64,000 nucleotides of DNA, from positions 81,187-145,186 of the forward strand of contig CAMKMX010000001.1 in NCBI GenBank assembly GCA_946414025.1, given 5' to 3'. The notes beneath the pieces are model-generated. The model was given only the letters and a program-made list of their open reading frames with translations, was not told where the DNA came from and ran no database searches. The DNA is from an uncultured Fibrobacter sp. (GTDB taxonomy: Bacteria; Fibrobacterota; Fibrobacteria; Fibrobacterales; Fibrobacteraceae). Numbering within the stretch: the first letter of the stretch is position 1; every line of letters begins with the position of its first letter. Of this stretch, positions 15,876 to 24,499 are shown in pieces. A program made the position numbers and the translations under genes.

Positions 15876-17936
15876 ATGAAATTTTATGCATGCTTATGCT
15901 GGAATGCCGCACTTTTTATGGTAGCGGTTTTTTTCTTGTCTGCCTGTGGTAGCAACGGCGGCAGTGTGAACCAAGTTCAAGAGGAACAATCCTCCTCTTC
16001 TTCGATTGAAGGGTATGAGACATTTGACGATCTTCCCAGATGCACCTCAAAAAAAGAGGGTAAAGAGGCCTATGTCGAAGAGGACGATGCTGAATACGTT
16101 TGTACAGATGGCGATTGGGTTAAGGCAAAGAAGCCCAGTACGGTAGCAGAATATGAGACATTTGACGATCTTCCCGCATGCACCTCGAAAAAAGAAGGCA
16201 AGGAGGTTTATGTTGAAGAGGACGATATTGACTACGTTTGTGAAGATGGCGAATGGGTAGAGAATGAGGGTGGCTCAGATGGTAAATCCTCTGCAAGCAA
16301 GGACAAAACAAGCAGCAGCTCGGTAAAACCGTCTAGCAGCAATGGCGGAAGTGACGTAAGTGGCGATGTTGCCAAAAAACGTATCGGTCCGGTAAGCCAG
16401 TATGGCCAGCTACAGGCCGGTGCACCCTCAGGAACAGGTCGAATCTATGGATCCTGCAAAGGAGTCAAAAGTGGTAACGAGGTCATGGTACAGGGTATGA
16501 GCCTTTTCTGGAGCATTGGCGACGAAGGGGCGAAATACTGGACATCCGGAATCGTGAATGGCCTTGTGTCAAAGCAAAATATCCAGTTGATTCGCGGAGC
16601 CATGGGAATCGATGAGGATTGGGGGAACGGCAACTATTTCACGGATACAAAGAAATACCAGGACATGATGGACGAGGTGGTTGCTGCGGCCATTGAGAAC
16701 GACATCTATGTGATTATCGATTATCACAGTCACAAGGCAAACGATAATACCGACAACGCCAAGGCTTTCTTTAAACGCATGGCACAGAAATGGGGAGCCT
16801 ACGACAATGTCATATTCGAAATATTCAACGAACCTATCAATCAGTCCTGGTCAACTGTCAAGAGTTATGCCAATCAGGTGATACCGGTAATTCGTGAATA
16901 TTCCGACAACTTGATTGTAGTGGGCACGCCGAGTTATTCTGCCAATCCGGATGCTGCCGTTGGTAGCGCTATATCCGACAACAATGTGGCATATACCTTC
17001 CATTTCTATGCGGGTGTAGATGAGTACCAGCATGACATAGATATTCAGGGGGCTAATGCCGAATATGCCATGCGCAATGGCCTGTCCGTCTTTGTGACGG
17101 AATGGGGCAATTCTGGACCGACAGGTGCCGGGAGCGTTGTTTCGAGCCGCAGTAGCAGCTGGTACAACTGGATGAAAAGCAACAAGCTTTCGGGAGCGAA
17201 CTGGTCCGTTTCCGACAAGGCCGAAGCGGCGTCCTATTTTACCACTTCGGGTGCATGGAGCTATTCTACCAGTGGAAACTGGGTAAATTCCAACATTTTT
17301 GCCTATTTGCCTACATCTTATACCGAATGCGACGGGTCTTCTTTGCCTAGCAGTTCTGCATCTGTAAAACCGTCTTCGTCCGCATCTTCGTCGGTTGGTG
17401 AAGCTGTCGATATTCTGGGCGGCTCTGGGTTATTTAACGAAAACAGGACTACTTCGGGGTGGACTCTGAACGTGACCAATGGAGCCGCCGTTGGCAAGGT
17501 TAGAGGAGAGACGGATGATGATTTGAATTATGTCCTGGCTTTCTGGTCAAATGGTCCCCGCGTGACTGTCTATGACTCCTATTATGATGAATACTCCACC
17601 TATTATCCCGAAGAATACGATATCCAGGCGAAGCGCAGAGTGGCGCTGAGAAACGGGTATTCCTATACGGTGCGGATGGGTCTTTATGCTTACGATAATG
17701 ATGGGGTTGCTAGTCGTGATATCCAGGTGTCGATTTTGGATGCGTATTATGATGCCTATGCCGGCTGGACATTTGAATCTCCTGGAGAATACGAAGAGTT
17801 TACGGGAACGTATTGTCATGACGATTCGTCGGATAGCGCTGCAGAATTCCACATCGATGGTGGAAACGTCGCAGGCGGCTTTAGCGTGTTGTGGGTCGTC
17901 ATCGAAGAAAGAGAAGGCTGCGACGGCGTTCTTTAG
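15876..17936 (+). CDS. Secreted GH5 endoglucanase lipoprotein with duplicated N-terminal module
   Basis: 686 aa. Lipoprotein signal with LSAC at residues 21-24. A 37-residue module beginning YETFDDLP is present twice (about 47-83 and 93-129), then a serine-rich linker. The GH5 catalytic domain spans about 168-490: acid/base E319 in FEIFNEPI and nucleophile E409 in FVTEWGNSG, with DYHSH at 282-286 and FHFYAG. After a second serine linker, a beta-sandwich domain of about 160 residues closes the protein and is probably carbohydrate-binding. It cleaves beta-1,4-glucan. A GGAGG Shine-Dalgarno fixes the start and a strong terminator follows. Confidence 0.92.
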   Translation: MKFYACLCWNAALFMVAVFFLSACGSNGGSVNQVQEEQSSSSSIEGYETFDDLPRCTSKKEGKEAYVEEDDAEYVCTDGDWVKAKKPSTVAEYETFDDLPACTSKKEGKEVYVEEDDIDYVCEDGEWVENEGGSDGKSSASKDKTSSSSVKPSSSNGGSDVSGDVAKKRIGPVSQYGQLQAGAPSGTGRIYGSCKGVKSGNEVMVQGMSLFWSIGDEGAKYWTSGIVNGLVSKQNIQLIRGAMGIDEDWGNGNYFTDTKKYQDMMDEVVAAAIENDIYVIIDYHSHKANDNTDNAKAFFKRMAQKWGAYDNVIFEIFNEPINQSWSTVKSYANQVIPVIREYSDNLIVVGTPSYSANPDAAVGSAISDNNVAYTFHFYAGVDEYQHDIDIQGANAEYAMRNGLSVFVTEWGNSGPTGAGSVVSSRSSSWYNWMKSNKLSGANWSVSDKAEAASYFTTSGAWSYSTSGNWVNSNIFAYLPTSYTECDGSSLPSSSASVKPSSSASSSVGEAVDILGGSGLFNENRTTSGWTLNVTNGAAVGKVRGETDDDLNYVLAFWSNGPRVTVYDSYYDEYSTYYPEEYDIQAKRRVALRNGYSYTVRMGLYAYDNDGVASRDIQVSILDAYYDAYAGWTFESPGEYEEFTGTYCHDDSSDSAAEFHIDGGNVAGGFSVLWVVIEEREGCDGVL

Positions 17937-17959
17937 TTGAACTCCCGTTCCAAAGACTA

Positions 17960-17987
17960 AAAAAGACCCCGATCGGGGTCTTTTTTT
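17960..17987. terminator. Bidirectional terminator
   Basis: Perfect palindrome AAAAAGACCCC-GATC-GGGGTCTTTTT between the convergent GH5 and rubrerythrin genes. Confidence 0.92.
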
Positions 17988-18006
17988 GCAATAGGGTTGG
18001 CGTGAA

Positions 18007-18546
18007 TTAGTAATTCTCGGCGTTCACCTCGAAATAGGCCTGGGGGTGTGCGCACACGGGGCAAAGGGCCGGGGCCTTGGTGCCTACCACGATGTGCCCG
18101 CAGTTGCGGCATTCCCACACCTTCACTTCGCTCTTGGCGAAAACTTCTTGCATTTCCACGTTCTTCAGCAGGGCACGGTAACGTTCTTCGTGATGCTTTT
18201 CGATGGCGGCTACCATGCGGAACTTGGCGGCCAGGGGCTTGAAACCTTCGGCTTCGGCGGTCTTTGCGAACTCCTCATACATGTCGGTCCATTCGTAGTT
18301 CTCACCGTCGGCAGCGGCCTTCAGGTTCTGGGCGGTATCGCCGATGCCTTCCAGTTCCTTGAGCCACATCTTGGCGTGTTCTTTTTCGTTGTCGGCGGTC
18401 TTCAAGAAGAGCGCTGCGATCTGCTCAAAGCCTTCTTTCTTGGCCTTGGAGGCAAAGTAGGTGTACTTGTTGCGGGCCTGGGATTCGCCTGCGAATGCGG
18501 CCTGCAGGTTCTTTTCGGTTTGGGTTCCGGCGTATTTGTTTGCCAT
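18007..18546 (-). CDS. rbr: Rubrerythrin
   Basis: 179 aa from the ATG at 18546 (GAGGAA 3 nt upstream). The N-terminal ferritin-like domain has the diiron ligand motifs [11 protein letters not shown], '[10 protein letters not shown]' and '[11 protein letters not shown]'. The C-terminal rubredoxin domain has CRNCGH and CPVCAH. It reduces hydrogen peroxide in anaerobes, probably working with the flavodiiron protein encoded at 54469-55626. Single gene with its own terminator. Confidence 0.95.
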   Translation of the reverse strand: MANKYAGTQTEKNLQAAFAGESQARNKYTYFASKAKKEGFEQIAALFLKTADNEKEHAKMWLKELEGIGDTAQNLKAAADGENYEWTDMYEEFAKTAEAEGFKPLAAKFRMVAAIEKHHEERYRALLKNVEMQEVFAKSEVKVWECRNCGHIVVGTKAPALCPVCAHPQAYFEVNAENY

Positions 18547-18651
18547 AGTTTCCTCGTAATGGGTTGCGGGCTTTTGCCCTTTGTGTCTCAACAGAGAATA
18601 TACAATAATTTATAGGGGGAAAATATGAATCTATTTATGATTTCCAACTGA

Positions 18652-19374
18652 TTACAGCAGATAATCCATCCGTATATTCCGCATGCTTTCAAATAGGTTC
18701 GCCTTGAGGGTGGAATTGCCCTTGGTAAGGCTCTTGATTTCTTCGCGGATAGACTTGCGGTGGCTGGCCTTGGAAAATTCGCAGGTGCAGGTGAACTTGC
18801 GGATGTCGGCGTCTTCGGCGTATTCGATAATCTCCGATTCTTCGCAGTAGCAAAGCGGACGGATGACGCTTACCGGGTATTTTTCGTAGGGCACCATGGG
18901 CGGCATGCCGCTGAATTCGCCCTTGTAGAGCATGTTCATCAGCAGGGTCTCTACGATGTCGTCCATGTGGTGACCCAGCGCAATCTTGTTGTAGCCGTTT
19001 TCGCGGGCGAACTTGATAAGCTCGGTGCGGCGCTGGGTGCTGCACCAGTAGCAGTTCAGCTTGCGGCCTTCCTTGAGCCGGCCTTCTACCGCCACGTCCT
19101 TGAAGTAGAAGGGAATCTGCGGATATTGCTGCGCCATACGTTCCAGAAATTCCCGGGGGGCCTTGTCCGCAAAGTCGCTCTGGATGTGGATGGCGCCTAT
19201 TTCGCAGTCGGGCAAGAACTTTCCCATGCGGGCGGCCAGTTCCATCAGGAGCACGCTGGAATCCTTGCCGCCACTGACGGCAACAAGCACCTTGTCGCCG
19301 TCTTCGATCAGTCCGAAATCGTGAAGGGCCTTGGTAATCTTTTTGCTGATACGTTTGCGGATGGCGTTGGACAT
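18652..19374 (-). CDS. ttcA: TtcA-like tRNA 2-thiocytidine synthetase (PP-loop ATPase)
   Basis: 240 aa. The PP-loop SGGKDS near residue 36 activates the tRNA base with ATP. Then NCYWCS (first cysteine pair), IALGHHMDDIVETLLMNMLYKGEFSGMPP (highly typical of TtcA), VIRPLCYCEESEI, and a second cysteine group CTCEF. Cysteines of both groups would bind the iron-sulfur cluster used for sulfur transfer to C32 of tRNA. The start at ATG 19374 is chosen over a GTG three codons upstream; neither has a good Shine-Dalgarno. It follows dnaN on the same strand but behind a terminator. Confidence 0.85.
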   Translation of the reverse strand: MSNAIRKRISKKITKALHDFGLIEDGDKVLVAVSGGKDSSVLLMELAARMGKFLPDCEIGAIHIQSDFADKAPREFLERMAQQYPQIPFYFKDVAVEGRLKEGRKLNCYWCSTQRRTELIKFARENGYNKIALGHHMDDIVETLLMNMLYKGEFSGMPPMVPYEKYPVSVIRPLCYCEESEIIEYAEDADIRKFTCTCEFSKASHRKSIREEIKSLTKGNSTLKANLFESMRNIRMDYLL

Positions 19375-19385
19375 ATATTTCACAT

Positions 19386-19420
19386 TAAAAAAGGGCTCGC
19401 TTGTGCGACACCCCTTTTTT
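19386..19420 (-). terminator. Terminator of the dnaN transcript
   Basis: AAAAAAGGG / CCCTTTTTT arms (19387-19395, 19412-19420) around an inner TCGC-TTGT-GCGA stem, just after the dnaN stop. The symmetric T and A tracts fit a terminator. Confidence 0.75.
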
Positions 19421-19440
19421 AGTTTGTTTGCACCTTGCGG

Positions 19441-20562
19441 TTAGTCGTCGGTCAGGTGGGTGGGCATCAGCAAGAAGCTGAAGTTCAGGCCTTCGCCAAC
19501 GGGCTCGATGATGCAGGCGCCAATGGGGTTGTTCATCTTCATCACCGTTTCTTCGGACTTGCACATGCTGAAGATTTCAGAAATGTAGCGTCCGTCAAAG
19601 CCGATGCTGAAGGAACCTTCGCCGTTGTGGGTCACGGAGAGGGCTTCGCGGGAATCGCCGCCCACATCCGGGTCGCTTGCGCTGAGTTCCAGGTTGTTGC
19701 CTTCGAACTGCAGGCGCACCTTGTGGGTGCGGGCGTTGGCCATAGAAATCACGCTGCGCATCTTGTTCAGGAACTCTACGGTGTTCAGCTGCACGGTGCG
19801 TTCAAAGTTCTGGGGAATCACCGCACGGTAGTTGGGATACGGTCCTTCGTAGAGCTTGGAAATCACCTGGATGGATTCGGTGCTGAACAAAATGTGGGTC
19901 GAAGACGCACGGGCCTCGATGGTGGCGTCGGCCTTGGCCATGTGCAGAATCTGTTCCAGGGGCTTGCGGGGGACGATGACGCCATTGCTCAGGCTTGCGC
20001 CTTCTTGCTCGATGGCGGCACGGCCCAGACGGTGACCGTCGGTTGCAATCATGGAGACCTTGCCGTCGCCCGCTTCTAAGAAGATGCCGTTCAGGCTTAA
20101 ACGGGTGGAGTCGGTAGAGGTGGCGAACTTGGTCTTTTCGACCAGGAATTCCAGTTCGCTCTTGGCAAAGTTCAGAGTTTCGCCTTCGTTCACTTCGGGG
20201 AACGGCGGGAAATCGCTGGCGTCGAAACCGGTGATGCTTGCCTGACCCTTTTCGCTCCAGCGGATCTTGGCGAGGTAGTTTTCCACATCTACGCTTACGG
20301 TAGTGATGCTCGGATCTACGAGGCTCTTCACCAGTTCCAGAAGCTTGCGGGCGTTGATGACCACGGAACCGTCGCGTTCACCTTCGACTTCTACCTTGAC
20401 CCTGATGCCCAGGTCCAGATCCGTCGCGCTCACTTCGAGGACATTGCCTTCGAGCCTGAGGGCGAAGTTGTTGAGAATCTGGATAGTGGACTTGTTCGGC
20501 ACCGCGTTAACGGCGGCGCTAAGAGCGTCCAGGAATACAGCTTTTTGGATTTGGAATTTCAT
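19441..20562 (-). CDS. dnaN: DNA polymerase III beta subunit (sliding clamp)
   Basis: 373 aa, the standard clamp length. It encircles DNA and tethers polymerase III and other enzymes. Clear hallmarks are FLDALSAAVNAVPNKSTIQILNNFAL at the start, the central IATDGHRLGRA, and a C-terminal segment ending in 'PVGEGLNFSFLLMPTHL', where the M-P residues line the client-binding pocket. A 50-aa membrane ORF starts the transcript only 3 nt upstream. dnaA and recF are not beside it, so this need not mark the origin. Confidence 0.96.
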   Translation of the reverse strand: MKFQIQKAVFLDALSAAVNAVPNKSTIQILNNFALRLEGNVLEVSATDLDLGIRVKVEVEGERDGSVVINARKLLELVKSLVDPSITTVSVDVENYLAKIRWSEKGQASITGFDASDFPPFPEVNEGETLNFAKSELEFLVEKTKFATSTDSTRLSLNGIFLEAGDGKVSMIATDGHRLGRAAIEQEGASLSNGVIVPRKPLEQILHMAKADATIEARASSTHILFSTESIQVISKLYEGPYPNYRAVIPQNFERTVQLNTVEFLNKMRSVISMANARTHKVRLQFEGNNLELSASDPDVGGDSREALSVTHNGEGSFSIGFDGRYISEIFSMCKSEETVMKMNNPIGACIIEPVGEGLNFSFLLMPTHLTDD

Positions 20563-20565
20563 AGA

Positions 20566-20718
20566 TTAGGCACCCCTTTGAATGATAGTCGTTCCGACGA
20601 AAAATACCACAGCGATTACGGCCAGGGCCACAATGACCCACTTGTTCATGGAATTGGACTTTTTAGGCGTGAAATTCTTTGCATTCTGCATAGCACGCCT
20701 ACGATCTCTCCGGCTCAT
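20566..20718 (-). CDS. 50-aa single-pass membrane protein in front of dnaN
   Basis: This gene is shorter than the usual ORF cut-off. It has a strongly basic N-terminus (MSRRDRRRAMQNAKNF) followed by one hydrophobic helix (WVIVALAVIAVVFFVGTTII), so it is predicted to be an inner-membrane peptide with its basic end in the cytoplasm. A GGAG Shine-Dalgarno lies 6 nt before the ATG. The stop is 3 nt before the dnaN start, implying co-transcription and perhaps translational coupling. I know of no function; a link to the replisome is only a guess. Confidence 0.7.
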   Translation of the reverse strand: MSRRDRRRAMQNAKNFTPKKSNSMNKWVIVALAVIAVVFFVGTTIIQRGA

Positions 20719-20781
20719 AAAAAATCTCCATTGTTTTATGGAGTAAAAACTACTATTTTAAAAGTGAAAAAAGGAACGCTT

Positions 20782-21066
20782 ATGGATAAAACTGTGCTAA
20801 ATAAGCTGAAAAACCATGCTATGGGGTTTGCCTCTGCGACCCTGGTCCGTGTTGAACTGGCAACCGAAGAAAGCCGACTCAAGACCAAGTTCCAGGCCCT
20901 GGGGCAAATGCTCTACGGCGCCGTGCAAGACGACCTTCTGAAGGCCATCAAGGACGACCCGTCGGTGGTGGAAATTATCGGCGGCATCGAAGAAAGCCAG
21001 AAAAAGATTGCCGAACTGGAAAAGAAGCTTTCCAAGGAATCTGCGGGGAAGAGTGAAAAAGCTTGA
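20782..21066 (+). CDS. Small coiled-coil protein paired with an M23 peptidase
   Basis: 94 aa from the ATG at 20782 (AAGGAA upstream). It has no signal peptide. The C-terminal third (EESQKKIAELEKKLSKESAGK) is a probable coiled coil. I do not recognise a family. Its end overlaps the peptidase start by 14 bp, so the two are translated together, suggesting a cytoplasmic partner or regulator of a cell-wall protein. Divergent from the dnaN transcript across a 63-bp gap. Confidence 0.65.
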   Translation: MDKTVLNKLKNHAMGFASATLVRVELATEESRLKTKFQALGQMLYGAVQDDLLKAIKDDPSVVEIIGGIEESQKKIAELEKKLSKESAGKSEKA

Positions 21067-21883
21067 GGTTCATGTTTTCCCGAGCAAGACCTCGGCGCCC
21101 AAGAACTACAAGATTTCCCTGACCAGGGTGATCGTGATGGTGGTTCTCCTGGCTTGCGCCATTCTCGGGTTCGTGCTGTTTTCGCCCCAGAAGATTGTGG
21201 CGAACCTCTCCGACGGTAACGTGCTTTCGGTGTACCGCCAGAACATGGCCATCAAGAAGGAGATTAAGGATATCCGCCAATCGGTGGACGAGTCTATCCT
21301 CAAGGCCGAAGAGACCCGGCTCTTGCGGGACAGCACCGTAAGCCTCAGCGGGCTCGGGTTCACCCTGGAAGAATCCGGCCGGGACATGCGCTCGGGAAGC
21401 GAGCGCAAGAGCCTTGCCGAAATCGAGAAGACCTTCAGGCGCCTGCTTGCCCGACTGGAGCAGGATTCCGTGACGGCGGCTATGGTGCCTGTGCTGCACC
21501 CCTTCAAGAACAGCCATGCCGTCAAGAACCGTTTCGAGATGATTTACGACCACTTTACCGAGCAGGAACTGCCCCATCGGGGCATTGACTACGTGGCTGC
21601 CGTGGGCGATACCGTAGTGGCCACTGGTGCGGGCGTCGTCTCCGAAGTCCGCAACCATCGCGGGTTCGGGCTTTCCATGAAGATTGAGCACATGCCAGGC
21701 ATCAAGACGTTCTATGCCCACCTGGGGCAGGCCCTGGTGCAGCCGGGCATGCGCGTTCGGCGCGGGCAGCCCATCGCCACCATCGGCGAGAGCGGCACGG
21801 AGTCCAGCGTGGCGCTCCATTACGAAATCCGCCTGGACGGCACTCCCATAAACCCGGAGGACTACTTCATAACGAAACAGTGA
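21053..21883 (+). CDS. M23 (LytM-type) cell-wall peptidase, membrane-anchored
   Basis: About 276 aa from a GTG at 21053 (GGGGAAGA Shine-Dalgarno); the TTG at 21008 lies deep inside the preceding gene and is less likely. One transmembrane helix (VIVMVVLLACAILGFVLF) is followed by a periplasmic coiled-coil linker and a LytM domain. Metal and catalytic motifs are HRGIDY (H-x-G-x-D), YAHLGQ and LHYEIRLDG (H-x-H equivalent reads LHYE). It should cleave peptidoglycan peptide bridges or, if inactive, activate an amidase. Translation is coupled to the preceding small gene. Confidence 0.85.
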   Translation: MKKLEVHVFPSKTSAPKNYKISLTRVIVMVVLLACAILGFVLFSPQKIVANLSDGNVLSVYRQNMAIKKEIKDIRQSVDESILKAEETRLLRDSTVSLSGLGFTLEESGRDMRSGSERKSLAEIEKTFRRLLARLEQDSVTAAMVPVLHPFKNSHAVKNRFEMIYDHFTEQELPHRGIDYVAAVGDTVVATGAGVVSEVRNHRGFGLSMKIEHMPGIKTFYAHLGQALVQPGMRVRRGQPIATIGESGTESSVALHYEIRLDGTPINPEDYFITKQ

Positions 21884-21884
21884 T

Positions 21885-22016
21885 ATGAGAGTAATGAGTT
21901 ATCAGTAGTCAGTTATGAGTTTTTATATCCGCACCTCGCACTTCACATTACACATCTCTCATCTCCCTAAATCCTAGCCCCTAGATCCTAATCCCTATCC
22001 CCTATCCCCTAACACC
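21885..22016. repeat. Long intergenic array: GTTATGAGTT words then TAGCCCC/TAGATCC/TATCCCC units
   Basis: It starts with TAATGAGTTATCAGTAGTCAG-like words, then runs through CCTAGCCCCTAGATCCTAA and CCCTATCCCCTATCCCC units up to the ATG at 22018. It fills the whole space between the M23 and HAD genes. Confidence 0.85.
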
Positions 22017-22017
22017 C

Positions 22018-22980
22018 ATGACTCCTTTCGAGCAGAACATCATCGCCCTCGTGTGGGATTGTGACAAGACCCTCATCAGCAGTTACATGCAAGAGCCGCT
22101 GTTCCGCCATTACAACGTAGATGGCGGCAAATTCTGGCGGGAGGTGAACGCCCTCCGCGAATACTACGGCCGTAGCGGCGTGCACGTGAATCCGGACACC
22201 AGTTATCTGAACCACGTGCTGACCTACGTGAAGCAGGGGTTGTTCAAGGGCCTTTCGAACAAACTATTGCATCAGTTCGGAAGAGAGCTTGTATTCTATC
22301 CGGGGCTTCCGGTTTTTTTCGGGAACATCAAGGGGCTTGTGGAATCGGACCCGAAATACAAGGCCTTCGATATCAAGCTGGAGCATTACGTGGTGAGCAC
22401 GGGTTTTGCGGAAACTATCCGGGGGAGTGCAATAGCCCCCTTCGTGGATGGAATTTTCGGATGTGAATTTATCGAGACGCCGGCTCTCCCTGGTTTTGAT
22501 ACGGATGCGTCGAAGGTATGTGCAGCCCCTGCCGAAGGAGAAATCAGCCAGGTGGCCTGCGCCCTGGACAATACTTCCAAGACCCGCTACCTTTTTGAAA
22601 TCAACAAGGGGAGCAACAAGTATCCCGACGATATCGACGTGAATTCCACCATCGCTCGGGGCGACCGTCGCGTGCCCTTCGAGAATATGCTCTACATTGC
22701 CGATGGGCCTTCGGATGTGCCCGCTTTCAGCATCTTGAATTACAATGGCGGTTCTACCTTTGCGGTTTACCCAAAAGGGGACGTGAAGGCTTTCCGCCAG
22801 GTGGAAAAGATGCGCCAGGACAGCCGTGTGCAGATGTTTGGTGAAGCTGACTATACCGAAGGTTCTCAGTCGTGGTTGTGGCTCACCGAAAAGGTCCGTT
22901 CCATTGCTGACAAGATTGTGGAGTCCAAGCAGGCGGCCATCAAGAACAGCGTCAGCGCCCCTCCGGGCCATTTGAGCTAG
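22018..22980 (+). CDS. HAD-superfamily hydrolase-like protein
   Basis: 320 aa. Motif I is VWDCDKTLI near residue 12 (D-x-D-x-T). VVSTGFAETI fits motif II. 'MLYIADGPSDVPAF' near residue 230 is a typical motif IV (G-x-S/D-D). A cap region lies between residues about 25 and 120. Members dephosphorylate small metabolites or proteins; the substrate is unknown. No Shine-Dalgarno precedes the ATG: the degenerate repeat array runs right up to it, and another array begins directly after the stop. The gene thus sits between two repeat blocks. Confidence 0.75.
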   Translation: MTPFEQNIIALVWDCDKTLISSYMQEPLFRHYNVDGGKFWREVNALREYYGRSGVHVNPDTSYLNHVLTYVKQGLFKGLSNKLLHQFGRELVFYPGLPVFFGNIKGLVESDPKYKAFDIKLEHYVVSTGFAETIRGSAIAPFVDGIFGCEFIETPALPGFDTDASKVCAAPAEGEISQVACALDNTSKTRYLFEINKGSNKYPDDIDVNSTIARGDRRVPFENMLYIADGPSDVPAFSILNYNGGSTFAVYPKGDVKAFRQVEKMRQDSRVQMFGEADYTEGSQSWLWLTEKVRSIADKIVESKQAAIKNSVSAPPGHLS

Positions 22981-23016
22981 AATCTAGCCCCTAGATCCTA
23001 GCCCCTAGCCCCTAAC
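22981..23016. repeat. TAGCCCC/TAGATCC degenerate array
   Basis: ATCTAGCCCCTAGATCCTAG units directly after the HAD gene stop and before the convergent LamG gene stop. Confidence 0.85.
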
Positions 23017-23018
23017 TT

Positions 23019-23984
23019 CTATTCCTCTCGCACTAGGCGTCCTTTCAGGTCGAAAAATTTCTTGCTCCGTGAATTGATTCTGGAGCGGTTTACGATATTT
23101 GACTTTTTCCGGATAGCCTGGGACTCTTCTTGATTGACGACTTCCGATGAACTGGAACTATGTTCTTCGGGGTTTTCTATTTCGGCGTTGTCTTTCGGGG
23201 CGGGTTCGTTGTAGAGTGCCAGAATTTCGCTTTCGGAAAGAGCACGGCTGTAGATTCTCAGGTCATCGATGCAGCCCCGGAAATAGCTCCACTTGGAGCG
23301 GGTCCCGAGTCTGAGGGGTGCCGTCCCGTTTTGGACCTGCACGCCGTAGGTCTTGTCGTATAAATCGTCCTGGTCTTTCTGGATACCGTTTTTGAACAAA
23401 GTAATCTTGTTGGATTCTATGTCGTAGCGGGCCACAAAATGAATCCATTCTTTTTCTTGGATTTCTTCTTGCACATAGCTTCCGGAACCGAGGCCGCCTT
23501 CTAGATTGAAGGCGTAGGCAGACATCCTGTTTGGCCTGTTTTCTTGGCCTTGGGCAAGGTCCTTGTTGTACATGCGGAATACCCATTCATGCTGGTGGGG
23601 CTCCCCTTTGCCCATCCAGTGCACGTAGCCACCGGCTTCGGCATTCTGGAAGTTCAGCACTTCGGGGCTGACCCACACCGAAACCGTCAGGGCGCCTGCG
23701 GTGGAAATGCTGAAGACGTCATTGTCCGGAATTTCCAGGTAGGCTCCGTTGCCGTCAAAGGCGACGCAGGAATTCTCGTTGCCAAAGCGGTCCGTGGAAA
23801 ATGTGGCTCCGTGGTTTTCGGCGGTGGTGATTTCTGTGCCGGCATTGTTTTCAAAAGTGCCGTTGAATGGGTAATACGCCACAAGCCCTCCGGAAGGGAT
23901 TGCGGTGGAATCTTCGGCTGCAACCGCGGCGGCAATCATTGCCACCAGATAAAGAACTTTATGGAACACTTCTAAACGACCCAT
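23019..23984 (-). CDS. Secreted LamG/concanavalin-like domain protein
   Basis: 321 aa with a signal peptide (cleavage near AAAVAAE). Residues about 30-255 form a LamG-like jelly roll: GGLVAYYPFNGTFENNAG, 'SVWVSPEV', 'GCIDDLRIYSRALSESEILALYN' are classic. A serine-rich linker (EEHSSSSSEV) and a basic tail ending KKFFDLKGRLVREE follow. The final FDLKGRLV resembles the C-terminal sorting signals of Fibrobacter/Bacteroidota secreted proteins (inference). It probably binds polysaccharide at the surface. No Shine-Dalgarno is seen. Confidence 0.8.
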   Translation of the reverse strand: MGRLEVFHKVLYLVAMIAAAVAAEDSTAIPSGGLVAYYPFNGTFENNAGTEITTAENHGATFSTDRFGNENSCVAFDGNGAYLEIPDNDVFSISTAGALTVSVWVSPEVLNFQNAEAGGYVHWMGKGEPHQHEWVFRMYNKDLAQGQENRPNRMSAYAFNLEGGLGSGSYVQEEIQEKEWIHFVARYDIESNKITLFKNGIQKDQDDLYDKTYGVQVQNGTAPLRLGTRSKWSYFRGCIDDLRIYSRALSESEILALYNEPAPKDNAEIENPEEHSSSSSEVVNQEESQAIRKKSNIVNRSRINSRSKKFFDLKGRLVREE

Positions 23985-24131
23985 TGTGAATAATGATATA
24001 AAATCTAATCCGTTTCGTCAGGTTCATTGGCGAGGTTTGTGAAAAAACTTTTTACTCGTTTCAAAGGCAATTTTTCTTGCAAAAATACGTCTATACACGT
24101 AGGGACCATAAGGAGGTTTTAAAAACACCCC

Positions 24132-24160
24132 TTGACATTATGTCAAATCTGATATATATT
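24132..24160 (+). promoter_or_regulatory. Promoter with overlapping 15-bp palindromic operator for the toxin-antitoxin pair
   Basis: TTGACA (24132-24137), 17-nt spacer, TATATT (24155-24160). The palindrome TTGACAT-T-ATGTCAA (24132-24146) covers the -35 box, the usual place for antitoxin autorepression. The -10 box ends 1 nt before the toxin ATG, so that ATG may lie upstream of the transcript start. Confidence 0.6.
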
Positions 24161-24161
24161 T

Positions 24162-24497
24162 ATGAACCAGAACTACAAACCCATTGCATGGCTGCACGAG
24201 CAACCTCAAACGCCACCTTTATCGCAAAAAGCAAGGATTGAGACAGGATACTTATTACGGTTATTGTAATCAGGAATGAAATTGTCGTTGCCGCAAAGCC
24301 GACCTATGCCTTCTATAGGAGCACATTGTCATGAATTGCGTATCAATGATGAGGATAAGACATGGAGACTTTTTTATCGGATTGATGTGGATGCAATTGT
24401 CGTAATTTTATGGACAGAAAAGAAAACGAACAAGACGCCTGATGAAGTTTTGGAACTTTGTCGCAAGCGCTTGAAATCTTATGACTCGAGGGACTAA
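24162..24497 (+). pseudogene. HigB/RelE-type toxin (Gp49-like), inactivated by an in-frame stop codon
   Basis: One frame reads MNQNYKPIAWLHEQPQTPP at 24162, then ETGYLLRLL, a TAA at 24267-24269, and continues in the same frame with SGMKLSLPQSRPMPSIG, CHELRIND, TWRLFYRID and RKRLKSYD. This order matches HigB/Gp49-type RNA-cleaving toxins from end to end, so a single nonsense codon (a CAA-to-TAA change would explain it) splits the gene after 35 codons. Without suppression or internal initiation the toxin would not be made. The antitoxin gene follows after 2 nt. Confidence 0.85.
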
Positions 24498-24499
24498 AA

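Noticed and set aside
19441..20718. Possible replication origin near dnaN
   Set aside because: No dnaA or recF neighbour and no cluster of DnaA boxes was noticed; dnaN alone is not enough.
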